Assembly: GCA_021323635.1 (NCBI GenBank)
Contig: JAJPKQ010000007.1
Location: forward strand, 36,274 to 100,273
DNA length: 64,000 nt
Direction of reading: 5' to 3'
From: a bacterium
GTDB taxonomy: Bacteria; Actinomycetota; Thermoleophilia; Solirubrobacterales; Solirubrobacteraceae
The notes below the pieces were generated by a model that saw only the letters and a program-made list of their open reading frames with translations, was not told the origin of the DNA and made no database searches. The number at the start of each line of letters is the position of its first letter. The stretch's first letter is position 1. Both the position numbers and the translations under genes were made by a program. Below are positions 25,888 to 34,836 of the stretch, piece by piece.

Positions 25888-26487
25888 CTATGGGCCGCTC
25901 ACAAGCGAGAATTCCCAGGTAGCGGTGTAGGTGCCCTTGTATGCGTTCCCGGGCACCGTCAGCGACCAGGTTGGTGTGACCGTCTGATTGCCCATGCCGC
26001 TGTTTTCGGCGGCGTCGTACATCTTTGTAGCGGTGGGCATCGTTTCCCCGGCCGGCAGCGTGTAGGGGTAGCTGATCGCGTTTGACGCAAGCGTGCACGT
26101 GGCTCCTGCGTCGCATGCGTCGCTCGGCGCCGAGCCGATCGTCGTCGCCGTGCTCAGCAGGGCATGGGTGCCGTTCTTGAAGACGGTCGATGTCGCGGTG
26201 ATGTTCCACCCCGCCCCGGTGCCGCGGGCGTCGCTGACGTCGAAAGGCTGGCCCTTGGTGATGACGATGTTCTTGCCCGTGATCCTGGTGGCCGGAAAGG
26301 CCACAGCAGCGGGCGTCGATTCGATGAATTCAAAGCCGCCTTCGGTGAGTTCCTCGCTTGCCGCGACGCTCACGCCCGTGGCGCTAGCCTGGCCGGCGAC
26401 GCTGAGCATGCCGGCCGCTGCTGCAACCAGCGCCAGCGCAATCTGCCAGCGCGCCTGAAAAAGAGATCGCAAACCATCCATGGTCAT
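25888..26487 (-). CDS. Small WxL-domain surface protein
   Basis: The 199-residue secreted protein has a signal peptide ending near VAGQASA and then a single WxL-type domain: FDVSDARGTGAGWNITATS carries the first W-x-I motif, and KGTYTATWEFSLVSGP the C-terminal one. These are the two conserved aromatic motifs that bind peptidoglycan. It closely parallels the C-terminus of the propeller protein two genes downstream, including the terminal VSGP/ASGP. First gene of the three-gene WxL operon; ATG 26487 follows a GAGGTC Shine-Dalgarno-like sequence (a second ATG lies at 26481). Confidence 0.8.
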   Translation of the reverse strand: MTMDGLRSLFQARWQIALALVAAAAGMLSVAGQASATGVSVAASEELTEGGFEFIESTPAAVAFPATRITGKNIVITKGQPFDVSDARGTGAGWNITATSTVFKNGTHALLSTATTIGSAPSDACDAGATCTLASNAISYPYTLPAGETMPTATKMYDAAENSGMGNQTVTPTWSLTVPGNAYKGTYTATWEFSLVSGP

Positions 26488-26674
26488 TGCCTGACCTCGC
26501 TTTCCTCATTCCTTGCGCACTCGGGCGCAGGGCCGGCGGCAGGGCGCTGCGAGCCGTCCGGTCGATTGCGCTCGCGGGTCGCAGCGGCCCCTCAGTGGCA
26601 AGAGACAACCGCCGGGGCAACCCGTGCGCGGTTTGTGGCTATAGATCACTCATCGGTCGCTCGGGCCGACAGCT

Positions 26675-26693
26675 TGAGCCCTTTTTGGGCTTG
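26675..26693 (-). terminator. Weak hairpin downstream of rmlA
   Basis: TGAGCCC and GGGCTTG flank a TTTTT loop, giving 5 strong pairs plus wobble pairs, about 50 bases after the rmlA stop on the minus strand. It may end the rmlA transcript before the WxL operon; the rest of 26488-26741 holds no ORF I would support. Confidence 0.3.
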
Positions 26694-26741
26694 CTGCACG
26701 CGAGCTTGCAGCGCGAGCGTCGTGGATTCTCAGCGCCGCTG

Positions 26742-27830
26742 CTATGGGATCGCGACTTCGGAGTTGTCGCCGACCATGAAGCGGTAGGCGCGCGGCGCAC
26801 CGCGATCGCGGCCGATGCGCACGTTGCGACCAAGCAGCGAGGACTCGATCCGCCCGTCGATGTCGCTGATCGAGCAGCCCGCCAGCAGGATCGAGTGCTC
26901 GACCTCCGCGCGCTCAAGCGTGCAGCCATCGCCGATCGCCGTATAGGGGCCGATGTAGCAGTCTGAGATCTGGGCGCCCGCGCCGATGATCGCCGGCCCG
27001 CGCACGCGCGTGCGCAGCAGGCGCGCTCCCGCTGCGACCTGCACGCGCCCCTCCACCGTCGTCTCGACCAGCTCGCCCTCCAGCGATGCCCCGATCGCAT
27101 CGAGGATCAGGCGGTTGGCCTCGAGCATGTCTTCGAGCCGGCCGGTGTCCTTCCACCAGCCCTCGACGATGTGCGGCTCGACGCGGCCGCCGCCGTCGAT
27201 GATCGACTGGATCGCATCGGTGATCTCAAGCTCGCCGCGCGCTGACGGCGAGATCGAGCGCGCGGCTGCATGGATGCGTGCCGTGAACATGTACACGCCC
27301 ACGAGCGCGAGGTCGCTCGGCGGCTGCTTGGGCTTCTCGATCAGCCGCACAACGCGCATCGCGCCCCCTGGCGCGCTCGCAAGCTCGGCGACGCCGTAGC
27401 TCTCCGGGTCATCTACAGGGGTGAGCAGGATGAGGGCATCCGGCGCGCTTGCCCTGAAGGCGGCGACGAGATCCTGGATCCCGCCCTGCAGGAGGTTGTC
27501 GCCAAGGTACATCACAAATGAGCTCTCCCCGAGAAAGGGCTCGGCGGTGAGCACCGCGTGGGCCAGGCCGAGCGGCGCCTGTTGGGGGATGTAGGTGATC
27601 TGCGCGCCGAAGCGCTCGCCCGATCCCGCCGCAGCTTCGATCTCCGCCGCTGTCTGCGGGGCGACGATCACGCCGATCTGCGTGATCCCGGCCGCCACGA
27701 GCGCCTCGATGCCGTAGAAGAGAACGGGCTTGTTTGCCACCGGCACCAGCTGCTTTGCGGAGGTGTGGGTGATCGGCCGCAGACGCGTGCCTTCCCCGCC
27801 GGCAAGGATCAGCCCCTTGAGCTCGCTCAT
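26742..27830 (-). CDS. rmlA: Glucose-1-phosphate thymidylyltransferase, long form
   Basis: The 362-residue nucleotidyltransferase makes dTDP-glucose from dTTP and glucose 1-phosphate, the first step of dTDP-rhamnose synthesis. The signature LILAGGEGTRLRP is followed by TSAKQLVPVANKPV, VMYLGDNLL and EITDAIQ. It is about 70 residues longer than RmlA of E. coli, because of a C-terminal left-handed beta-helix part (repeated short hydrophobic units, residues about 245-340) like the StrD-type actinobacterial enzymes. It is separated from rmlD/rmlB by the WxL operon. Confidence 0.92.
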   Translation of the reverse strand: MSELKGLILAGGEGTRLRPITHTSAKQLVPVANKPVLFYGIEALVAAGITQIGVIVAPQTAAEIEAAAGSGERFGAQITYIPQQAPLGLAHAVLTAEPFLGESSFVMYLGDNLLQGGIQDLVAAFRASAPDALILLTPVDDPESYGVAELASAPGGAMRVVRLIEKPKQPPSDLALVGVYMFTARIHAAARSISPSARGELEITDAIQSIIDGGGRVEPHIVEGWWKDTGRLEDMLEANRLILDAIGASLEGELVETTVEGRVQVAAGARLLRTRVRGPAIIGAGAQISDCYIGPYTAIGDGCTLERAEVEHSILLAGCSISDIDGRIESSLLGRNVRIGRDRGAPRAYRFMVGDNSEVAIP

Positions 27831-27906
27831 CGCCAGGCAAGCCTACAGACGACAATGCCCGCGCCGGCGCCAGCCGCAGGCGCTCCCCTGCCAGGTGGCT
27901 GGCGTC

Positions 27907-30090
27907 TCAGGCCGCGACCGGGACCGCGCGCAGCAGCTCGATCGCTCTCAGCACCGCATCGCGGGCGGAGGCTGGCTCGAGCACCACGGCATCGCCCGCT
28001 TCGCGCAGCAGCGCGCCGACCAGCCACTCCAGCGAGGCGTAGCGCACGCCCACCACCACCGCGCCGTCGGCGTGCTCCTCGTGGACGGTGTAGCGCTCGC
28101 GCGCCCAGCGTGCACGCTCGGGCGCGACCCACAGGCGCGCTTCGCGCGCGGCGCTCACCTCCCCGGTCCGCAGCCAGCTTGCCTCCTCAGGCCCAAGATC
28201 TAGCTCAGCGCGCTCGGCAAAGCGCTTGCCGGTCGCGCGCGCGCGCTTGATGCGGTCTAAGCGGAAGTGACGCAGCGCCGAGCGCCCGGTGTCAAACGCC
28301 GCCAGGTACCATCCCTCACGGCCGTTGGCAAGGGCATAGGGCTCCACGATGCGCGTGGAGAGCTCGTCCTCATCGGGCTTGTAGTACTCGAGCTCCAGCT
28401 GCTTGCGGCGCGCGATCGCGCCGGAGAGCAGCTCCGCAAGCTGCTCGTCGTCGGCGGTCGGGCGCGAGATCACAAGGCCCTGAGACTGCGGGTCAGACCC
28501 GAGCGCCGCGACGATCTTCTCGCGTGCGCTCGCGAGCGCGCCTTCGCCGATGTGGGCGCCGATCAGGTCGATCGCCGCGATCAGCGCCTTGGCCTCGACC
28601 GGTAGCAGGCGGGCGGGACGGTCGAAGTTGTCGGCGTAGGGCTCGGGGTCGACCTCCACCTCGCCGCGCTGCTCGTCGACCTCCGCGTAGAGGACGTAGG
28701 AGCCGCCACCGAAGTTGATCACGTTCAAGACCGAGATGTCCTCACGCAGCTCCTCGCCGGTCAGCTTGAGCTCGGCGCAGAGCTGCTCAAGCGCAAGGCG
28801 CTGCCCTCTGCGGCCGGCTTCGATCAGGATGCCCGCAAGGGTGACGAGGCGAGCGAAGCGCTCGGGCTTGATCGTGGTCTCAGACTCGTTGATCGCCCGC
28901 GGGCGCCTGCTCTCGCGCGGTGGCGCTTCGGACGCTTGCGCCCCCGCGGCCGACGCCTTGCCTGTGGTCATCCTGCGGACCCTCGCGCCCCTCGGCACCC
29001 CGCCGCGATGGCGGCGCTCGAGCAGATCCAGCCGCCGCTCGCTCTCGGCCACGAGCTCCGGCGGTCCGAGCAGCCTGGCATGGCCGCGCAGCCCCAGCAG
29101 CCATGAGAGAATCGCCCGCGAGCTTGCGTACGGCGTCCTGAAGATGCGCGCTTCGGTCTCGGGCGTCGTGCGTGCGCGACGCCTGCCCGCGCCCGCTGCG
29201 CGCTTTGCCTCGCCCCCATCCCCCTCCTGCGCGCCGGACGCCGGCTCCACCTCGCCGAAGCGACCGAAGTGGCGCTCCACATACCAGGCGATGCGCCCTG
29301 AGAGCTCTATCTCAGCCACCCCCTCGATCTCGCCGAACTGCCACTCGGCGCGGTTCGCGTACTCGCGCGGGTCGAAGTCTGAAGGGCGCCGGAAGTCGTG
29401 CTCGGACTTCGTCGCGTATGCGACCTTGCCGCGAATCCGCGAGAGGCGAAAGACGCGCACGGCGGAGCGCTCGTGGGAGAAGCCGAGCAGGTAGTACTCG
29501 CCGCTGCGGAAAAGCAGATAATACGGATCGACACGGCGCGCAGCTACCTCGTCGCGCTCCATCGTGAAGTACTCGAAGGTGATCGTCTTGGAGCGAAAGA
29601 TCGCCGCCTCGATCTTCGCCAGCCTGGCGGCAAGCTCCGGCCCTCCCGCGGAGGCGGTGATGCCGAGGGTGATCGTCTCCGGCAGCTCGCCCGCCAACGG
29701 GCTTGGCCGACCCCAGGTGATCTGCTGAAGGGCGAGGCGCAGCGGCTCGGCGTAGGCGAACTCGCCGTCTAAGAGCTTCAGCGCGGTGTGAAGCGCGGCG
29801 AGCTCACGATCGCTGAAGGCGATCGGCTCCAGATGAAAGCTCTCCGAGCGCAGCGCGTAGGTCTCCTGTTCGGCGGCTCCGTCGAGCGGGCGGCGAATGG
29901 TGAGCGCGATGCCAAGCGCATCGAGCTCCGTGCGGTCGGCGTAGAAGCGGCGCGCGAAGGCATCCTCGTTCATCGCCGCGTACCCCTCGACGTCGCGTCT
30001 GATCTCCTGGGCGGTGACCGGGCGGCGGGCGGCCATCAGGTAGGAGATCAGCGAAAGCTGCCGGATCAGCTTCTCGGTGTCCTTTGCCAT
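27907..30090 (-). CDS. pafBC: Fused PafB-PafC WYL-domain transcription regulator
   Basis: The 727-residue protein contains two complete WYL regulators in one chain. The first (about 1-330) opens with EKLIRQLSLISYLMAARRPVTAQEI, shortened here to its core LISYLMAARRP, a winged helix, and has a WYL region with YYLLGFSHERSAVRVFRLSRI. After an Arg/Gly-rich linker the second (about 400-727) repeats a helix-turn-helix (LALEQLCAELKLTGEEL) and WYL domain (EGWYLAAFDTGRSALRHFRLDRI). In mycobacteria separate PafB and PafC form a heterodimer activating LexA-independent DNA-repair genes; fused forms exist in actinobacteria. The ATG at 30090 is preferred over the longer frame to 30153. Confidence 0.88.
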   Translation of the reverse strand: MAKDTEKLIRQLSLISYLMAARRPVTAQEIRRDVEGYAAMNEDAFARRFYADRTELDALGIALTIRRPLDGAAEQETYALRSESFHLEPIAFSDRELAALHTALKLLDGEFAYAEPLRLALQQITWGRPSPLAGELPETITLGITASAGGPELAARLAKIEAAIFRSKTITFEYFTMERDEVAARRVDPYYLLFRSGEYYLLGFSHERSAVRVFRLSRIRGKVAYATKSEHDFRRPSDFDPREYANRAEWQFGEIEGVAEIELSGRIAWYVERHFGRFGEVEPASGAQEGDGGEAKRAAGAGRRRARTTPETEARIFRTPYASSRAILSWLLGLRGHARLLGPPELVAESERRLDLLERRHRGGVPRGARVRRMTTGKASAAGAQASEAPPRESRRPRAINESETTIKPERFARLVTLAGILIEAGRRGQRLALEQLCAELKLTGEELREDISVLNVINFGGGSYVLYAEVDEQRGEVEVDPEPYADNFDRPARLLPVEAKALIAAIDLIGAHIGEGALASAREKIVAALGSDPQSQGLVISRPTADDEQLAELLSGAIARRKQLELEYYKPDEDELSTRIVEPYALANGREGWYLAAFDTGRSALRHFRLDRIKRARATGKRFAERAELDLGPEEASWLRTGEVSAAREARLWVAPERARWARERYTVHEEHADGAVVVGVRYASLEWLVGALLREAGDAVVLEPASARDAVLRAIELLRAVPVAA

Positions 30091-30200
30091 CGCCAGTGAA
30101 ACGATAGAGCGCAGCGGCGGCCCCGACTGCGGCGCAGTCGCAGGCGCTCGCAAAATGCGGATCTTTGCTCGCGCCCTCCGGGTCGATCCCGCCGGCGGGG

Positions 30201-31157
30201 TCAGGCGGCGAGCCCGAAGTAGGCGGCGGTGCCGAGCGCGCGGTCAAACTGCGACCAGGCATGCCCTGGCGCAAGCTCGCGCGCCAGGCGCTCGAAGCTG
30301 CCGAGCCTTCCAGCCAGGTTGTCGATCATGTGCACGAGCGTTGCCTCGCGCGTGGCGGGCAGCACCGGGCTGCCGTGCTCGAGGCTGCCGTGGTGGGAGA
30401 GGATGATGTGCAGGAGCGCGCGGGCGCGATCGGCGGGGAAGCCGTCGACTCTGGCCAGCAGGACGCCGACGCGGCGATAGCCGAGCGCGATCTCGCCGAG
30501 CAGACGCCCCTCGTCGGTCATCTCGATCGATCCGGCGGCGAGCGCGTAGGCGTCAAGCTTGCCGATGTCGTGCAGCAGCGCGCCCGCGAGCGCCAGATCG
30601 CGGTCGCACCCAGGCAGGGTGGGCGCGATCGCGGCAACCGCGCGTGCGACGGTCAGTGTGTGCTCGAGCAGCCCGTGGCGGTAGGCCTCATGGAGGCGCT
30701 TGGCTGCGGGTGCCTCGCGGAAGCGCTGCCAGAGCTCTCCTTGCGGATCGAAGGCAAGCGCGAGCAACGCGCGCAGGTGCTCGTCGCGGAGGGATGCCAG
30801 CAGCTCACGCAGCTCCCGCTCGAGCTCCGCCACGGATCGTCCGGGGGCTCCACCGAGCTCCTCCTCGCTGTAGGAGCCGGGCGCAGCGGGTGAGATCTCG
30901 CTGAGCCGGATCTCGGGGCCGTAGTCGGGGTGCACTGCGTACTGTCCACGCACGCGCACGGGACGCCCGGAGCTGAGCAGCTCCTCGATCGCCTCGACTT
31001 CCTCCCAGACCATCGCCCGCACGGCGCCACTGCGATCGCCGAGCAGCACCCGCAGGAAGGGCCGGCCGTTGCGCGCGGTAGAGCGCTCCACACGCTTGAC
31101 GGCAAGCACTTGATCGACCTCGCTGCCGGGCTTCAGATCGCTGAGAGGCACCGTCAC
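30201..31157 (-). CDS. YhaM-like 3'-5' exoribonuclease (OB-fold plus HD domain)
   Basis: The 318-residue protein has an N-terminal OB fold (GRPFLRVLLGDRSGAVRAMVWE) and a C-terminal HD phosphohydrolase domain. The metal ligands are H in YRHGLLEHTLTVA, HD in LLHDIGKLDAYAL, H in ILSHHGSLEHGSPV and D in MIDNLAG. This is the YhaM/Cbf1 architecture, which degrades RNA or single-stranded DNA from the 3' end. GTG 31157 was chosen because it places the OB fold at the N-terminus and leaves about 50 bases to the divergent SDR gene; the frame is open to 31238. Confidence 0.82.
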   Translation of the reverse strand: MTVPLSDLKPGSEVDQVLAVKRVERSTARNGRPFLRVLLGDRSGAVRAMVWEEVEAIEELLSSGRPVRVRGQYAVHPDYGPEIRLSEISPAAPGSYSEEELGGAPGRSVAELERELRELLASLRDEHLRALLALAFDPQGELWQRFREAPAAKRLHEAYRHGLLEHTLTVARAVAAIAPTLPGCDRDLALAGALLHDIGKLDAYALAAGSIEMTDEGRLLGEIALGYRRVGVLLARVDGFPADRARALLHIILSHHGSLEHGSPVLPATREATLVHMIDNLAGRLGSFERLARELAPGHAWSQFDRALGTAAYFGLAA

Positions 31158-31209
31158 AAGGTATTGCCGCCCCCGGACGCAAGCGCACCGGAGGGGTAGG
31201 ATCGAGGCG

Positions 31210-31899
31210 ATGCTGAGCGTCGTGATCGCGGGCGGCACGGGCGGGCTCGGAGGAGCGGTGACCGCGCGCCTGCTCGCGGAGGGCTACCGCTGCGTGGTCC
31301 CCTACCGCGACGAGGGCGCAGCGCAGGCGCTGCGCGCGCAGCTGGGCGACGACGGGCAGCGACTGATCCTGCTGCGCGCGGACCTGAGCGACCCCCCGCA
31401 GGCGGCGGAGGCCGTCGCTCAGGCCGATGATGCGACCGCCCCGCTGCATGCAGCGATCAACCTGATCGGGGGCTTCGCCGCGCCCGGGCGCGTCCATGAG
31501 GCGCCAATCGAGAGCTTCGAGGCGCAGCTGCGGCTGAACCTGCGTCCGACCTACCTGCTCTGCTCAGCAGCGCTCGCGCGCATGCGCAAGCGCCGCGAGG
31601 GCGTGATCGTGTGCGTCTCCTCACGCGCCGCCAGGCGCCCCTTTGCGGGCGCGGCGGGCTACATCACCGCAAAGGCCGCTCTGCTTGCGTTCGTCGAGGC
31701 GCTGGTCAGCGAGTACGAGCGTGAGGGCATCCGCGTCAACGCGCTGCTGCCGGGCGTCATCGACACGCCCGCCAATCGCGCCGCCGATCCGCACGCCGAC
31801 CGCAGCGGCTGGAGCACGCCTGAGCAGATCGCCGCCGTGATCGCCTTCCTCTGCTCCGATCAGGCAAGCTGCGTCAGCGGTGCGCAGCTGCCGGTCTGA
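31210..31899 (+). CDS. Short-chain dehydrogenase/reductase
   Basis: The 229-residue NAD(P)-dependent oxidoreductase has GGTGGLGGAV at the N-terminus as the dinucleotide loop, SSRAARRPFAGAAGYITAKAAL with the catalytic Ser, Tyr and Lys (YxxxK, near residue 156), and PGVIDTPANR after the active site. The last residues, CVSGAQLPV, match the usual SDR C-terminus. It starts at ATG 31210, divergent from the YhaM-like gene, and is followed 20 bases later by thiE. Substrate unknown. Confidence 0.85.
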   Translation: MLSVVIAGGTGGLGGAVTARLLAEGYRCVVPYRDEGAAQALRAQLGDDGQRLILLRADLSDPPQAAEAVAQADDATAPLHAAINLIGGFAAPGRVHEAPIESFEAQLRLNLRPTYLLCSAALARMRKRREGVIVCVSSRAARRPFAGAAGYITAKAALLAFVEALVSEYEREGIRVNALLPGVIDTPANRAADPHADRSGWSTPEQIAAVIAFLCSDQASCVSGAQLPV

Positions 31900-31919
31900 C
31901 GGTGTGCGAAACTGACCGC

Positions 31920-32624
31920 ATGAGCCCGAGTGCGTCAGCGAAGCGCAGGCGGGAGCGCCTGAGCAGCGCACGCCTCTACCTGGTGACGGATGCGCGCAGC
32001 GACAGCGGCGACCTGGCGGAGCTGCTGACCGCCGCTCTTGAGGGTGGCGTGGACATCGTCCAGCTGCGCGAGAAGCAGCTGCGTGGAGGCGAGCTGCTGC
32101 GCGCCGCAGAGTGCGCTCGGGCGCTCTGCGCTCGCCATGAGGCCCTCTTCATCATCGATGACCTGCCGGCGCTGGCGCTGGCGATCGATGCGGATGGGGT
32201 GCATCTGGGCCAGGAGGACATGGGCGTGGCGGAGGCACGCGCCCTGCTCGGCCCCGAGCCGCTGATCGGGCTCTCGACCCACTCCGCCGAGCAGATCGAG
32301 GCCGCCGGCAGGCTGCCGGTCGACTACATCGGCGTCGGCCCGGTCTTCGCAACGCCGACCAAGCCCGGTCGCGCGGCGGTCGGCACGGCGCTGGTCGCCC
32401 ACGCAGCCGCGCACGCCGGCATGCCCTTCTTTGCGATCGGCGGCATCGCGCCGGCCACGATCGCCCCCGTTCTCGCTGCGGGCGCAACCCGGGTCGCTGT
32501 GGTGCGCGCGATCACCGATCAGGCCGACCACTCTGGCGCCGCGCAGGCGCTGAGAAGAGCGCTTGACGGCGGGCCCGCCGGCTCGTCCGCGGCGCTCGCG
32601 GAGGCAGTCCTTGGAGCGAGCTAG
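31920..32624 (+). CDS. thiE: Thiamine-phosphate synthase
   Basis: The 234-residue TIM-barrel enzyme joins the pyrimidine diphosphate and thiazole phosphate units of thiamine. Diagnostic sequences are [47 protein letters not shown] and [10 protein letters not shown] 31920 is preferred to the upstream in-frame GTG at 31902. No TPP riboswitch (THI-box) is recognisable in the 20 bases before it. The product supplies the cofactor used by the downstream pyruvate dehydrogenase and by transketolase. Confidence 0.93.
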   Translation: MSPSASAKRRRERLSSARLYLVTDARSDSGDLAELLTAALEGGVDIVQLREKQLRGGELLRAAECARALCARHEALFIIDDLPALALAIDADGVHLGQEDMGVAEARALLGPEPLIGLSTHSAEQIEAAGRLPVDYIGVGPVFATPTKPGRAAVGTALVAHAAAHAGMPFFAIGGIAPATIAPVLAAGATRVAVVRAITDQADHSGAAQALRRALDGGPAGSSAALAEAVLGAS

Positions 32625-33093
32625 CGTCCCGCCAAGAGCGGCCTCGCGGCGGCGCAGCGCTGAGGAGATTCGCGCGCAGCTCACCCCGCTTGGCGCCGGC
32701 GAGCGCCCGCTGGCGTTGACTCTCGCAACCGTCCTGGCGGGCGCGCTGGGCGTCGCGGTGGCGGTCGGGACGGCGACGATCCACGGGCTTCACCGCTACG
32801 GCGGCTCGCTGCCCGGAGGGATCTTCCTTGCCGCCTTCCTGCTGGCGATCGCAGGCGGCATGGCCGCGCGTCGCTATTGGGCCGTTGTCGCGTTCGAGGC
32901 GCTGCTTGTCTTCCAGCTGCTGGTGGCGACAATATCGCTGGTGCTCTCCAACACGCTCGCTGCGGCTGCATACTCGACTCTTGCGATGATCGTCGGCGGC
33001 ACGCTGTTCTGGAAGCTCGTGCGCGTGATGGCGCGGCTGCAGGCCCCAGCGATGATCGACAGCGGCGGCGACGAGGGGTCCGGAGCACTCTGA
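32611..33093 (+). CDS. Four-helix membrane protein of unknown function
   Basis: The 160-residue protein has a basic N-terminus (RRRSAEEIRAQL) and four hydrophobic segments at about residues 37-55, 68-86, 88-112 and 116-138, plus a short acidic Gly-rich tail. The start is uncertain: TTG 32611, overlapping the thiE stop, is used here; a GTG is not available in a better position and the frame is open back to 32563. The gap to lpd is 47 bases. No family recognised. Confidence 0.6.
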   Translation: MERASVPPRAASRRRSAEEIRAQLTPLGAGERPLALTLATVLAGALGVAVAVGTATIHGLHRYGGSLPGGIFLAAFLLAIAGGMAARRYWAVVAFEALLVFQLLVATISLVLSNTLAAAAYSTLAMIVGGTLFWKLVRVMARLQAPAMIDSGGDEGSGAL

Positions 33094-33140
33094 GCGCCCA
33101 ACCTCAGGCACCGGCGAGGCTGCGATAGGGTGCCTGGTGA

Positions 33141-34517
33141 ATGAGCGAGCAGAGCTTCGACTGCGTGGTGATCGGCGCGGGCCCGGGCGGCTATGTCGCA
33201 GCGATCCGCGCCGCTCAGCTGGGCATGCGCACGGCTCTGATCGAGCGCGACAAGGTCGGCGGGCGCTGCCTCAACTACGCGTGCATTCCCGCGAAGGCTG
33301 TGCTGCGCTCTGCGGACATCCTGAGCGAGGTGCGCTCGGCTGCGGAGTACGGCGTGAGGGTGGAGTCGGCGGCGGTCGACTACGCGGCCGTGCAGGCGCG
33401 CCGCGAGCGCGTCGTCGGCACCCTCACCTCCGGCGTGGCCGGGCTGATGCGCAAGAACGGAATCGAGGTGATCAGCGGCGAGGCGTCGCTGGTCGCGGGT
33501 GCGCCCGGCCGCGTGCGCGTGGGCGAGAGCGAGCTGGCCGCGCGATCGATCATCCTTGCAACCGGCTCGGTCGGGCTGCCGATCCCAGGCGTGCATTTCG
33601 GCGGCAGGGTGATCGGCACCGAGCAGGCGTGGGCGCTGCCGGAGCGCCCGGGCCGCTTGGCCGTGGTCGGCGCAGGGGCCTCCGGGGCGGAGATCGCCTC
33701 CGCCTTTGCGCGCCTGGGCAGCGAGGTGCTGCTGTTCGAGATGCTCGATCGCGTGCTGCCGACGGAGGACGAGGACATCTCCCGCCTGGCGGAGCGTGCC
33801 TTCAGGGCGCAGGGGATCGCGGTCCACACGGCGACCGCGGTCGAAGGCGTCATCAGCGAGGAGAGCGGCGTGAGCTTCACCCATGGCGGCAGCGCTGAGC
33901 GCGTCGACTATCTCGTGATCGCCGCCGGACGCGCCCCGGACATCGGCGCGCTGGGGGTGGCGGAGGCGGGCGTGGCGCTCGATGAGCGCCGGCAGATCCG
34001 CGTCGATCAAGCGCTGCGCACATCGCTGCCGGGCGTCTATGCGATCGGCGATCTGGTGCCCGGGCCGGCGCTTGCCCACAAGGCCTCCGAGGAGGGGGTG
34101 ATCGCGGTTGAGGCGGCAGCCGGCCGCAGCACGCACGCGATCGCACATGCGGACATCCCGCGCGCCACCTTCTGCTCGCCGAACGTCGCCTCCTTCGGGC
34201 TCACCGAGGCCCAGGCGCGCGCGGCCGGGCACGACGTCGTCGTCGGCAAGGTCCCCTACGGCGCGGTCGGCGCCGGCACCGTCTATGGCGACCGCAGCGG
34301 CCTGGTGAAGGTGGTGGGCGAGCGCCGCTACGGCGAGCTGCTCGGCGGTCACATCATCGGCACACGCGCCACGGAGCTGATTCAGGAGCTCGTGAACCTG
34401 CGTGCGCTGGAGGGTGGCTATCCGGAGCTTGCCCGCATCATCCATGGTCACCCGACGCTCTCGGAGGCGATCATGGAAGCAGGGCGCGCCGCCGAGGGCT
34501 GGCTGATCCACGGCTGA
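33141..34517 (+). CDS. lpd: Dihydrolipoamide dehydrogenase (E3)
   Basis: The 458-residue flavoprotein reoxidises the lipoyl arms of 2-oxo acid dehydrogenases with NAD. FAD binding is shown by VVIGAGPGGYVAAI, and the redox disulfide lies in GGRCLNYACIPAKAVL (two Cys five apart; Ala replaces the usual Gly before the second). The NAD motif is VVGAGASGAEIA, and the second FAD motif is GVYAIGDLVPG. The C-terminal interface has the catalytic HPTLSE His-Glu dyad. It lies 2.9 kb upstream of the pdh E1/E2 genes, which lack their own E3, and is separated from them by the GNAT insert. Confidence 0.94.
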   Translation: MSEQSFDCVVIGAGPGGYVAAIRAAQLGMRTALIERDKVGGRCLNYACIPAKAVLRSADILSEVRSAAEYGVRVESAAVDYAAVQARRERVVGTLTSGVAGLMRKNGIEVISGEASLVAGAPGRVRVGESELAARSIILATGSVGLPIPGVHFGGRVIGTEQAWALPERPGRLAVVGAGASGAEIASAFARLGSEVLLFEMLDRVLPTEDEDISRLAERAFRAQGIAVHTATAVEGVISEESGVSFTHGGSAERVDYLVIAAGRAPDIGALGVAEAGVALDERRQIRVDQALRTSLPGVYAIGDLVPGPALAHKASEEGVIAVEAAAGRSTHAIAHADIPRATFCSPNVASFGLTEAQARAAGHDVVVGKVPYGAVGAGTVYGDRSGLVKVVGERRYGELLGGHIIGTRATELIQELVNLRALEGGYPELARIIHGHPTLSEAIMEAGRAAEGWLIHG

Positions 34518-34836
34518 GCCCACTCCGGCGGCCGCGCAACCCTTCCTCGTCCTGCCTCCATGGCACGAAGCTGGTCGGCTATGGCTCGGCTACGACGTCG
34601 CCGTGCGCGGGGGTTGAGATCTGCAACGAGTCTCGGCTCCAACGTGAATAGGTCCCTGACGGACGCAGGGGGCAGAAGCGAGCGCCGTGCCAAACGGCCT
34701 CTTGGATTTGGCGTGGGATTCCTATGTGACTTCGCCCTGGGCCCTACTCGGTATTAATAGTGGTACCGCTGGGGACTCAAGTGAGAGGCAATTCATTCGC
34801 CCCTTCTCTGCTGGCGGTCGCGTTAGTATCGGGCTC
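34518..34836 (+). other. Intergenic junction of a lower-GC insert
   Basis: No ORF here has convincing coding character. Composition shifts within this stretch from the GC-rich background to visibly AT-richer sequence (for example GGTATTAATAGTGG near 34749), marking the left edge of the island. TAGTAT at 34824-34829 could be a -10 element only 7 bases before ATG 34837, which would give a leaderless transcript; no good -35 is seen. No tRNA, obvious direct repeat or integrase was found. Confidence 0.4.

Noticed and set aside
26488..26741. Possible cyclic-di-GMP riboswitch before the WxL operon
   Set aside because: GGCAACC-like and GGCTATAG-like pieces are present, but the core GACGCAAAGC is absent on both strands and the stems do not form.
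31899..31920. TPP riboswitch for thiE
   Set aside because: Only 20 bases separate thiE from the SDR gene, and no THI-box sequence is visible in or before them.
32874..34523. 549-codon frame opposite lpd
   Set aside because: Shadow of a gene with complete FAD, NAD and disulfide motifs.
34448..34757. Short frames on both strands in the lpd downstream gap, considered as transposase remnants
   Set aside because: No terminal repeats, DDE or Ser-recombinase motif; composition is non-coding.
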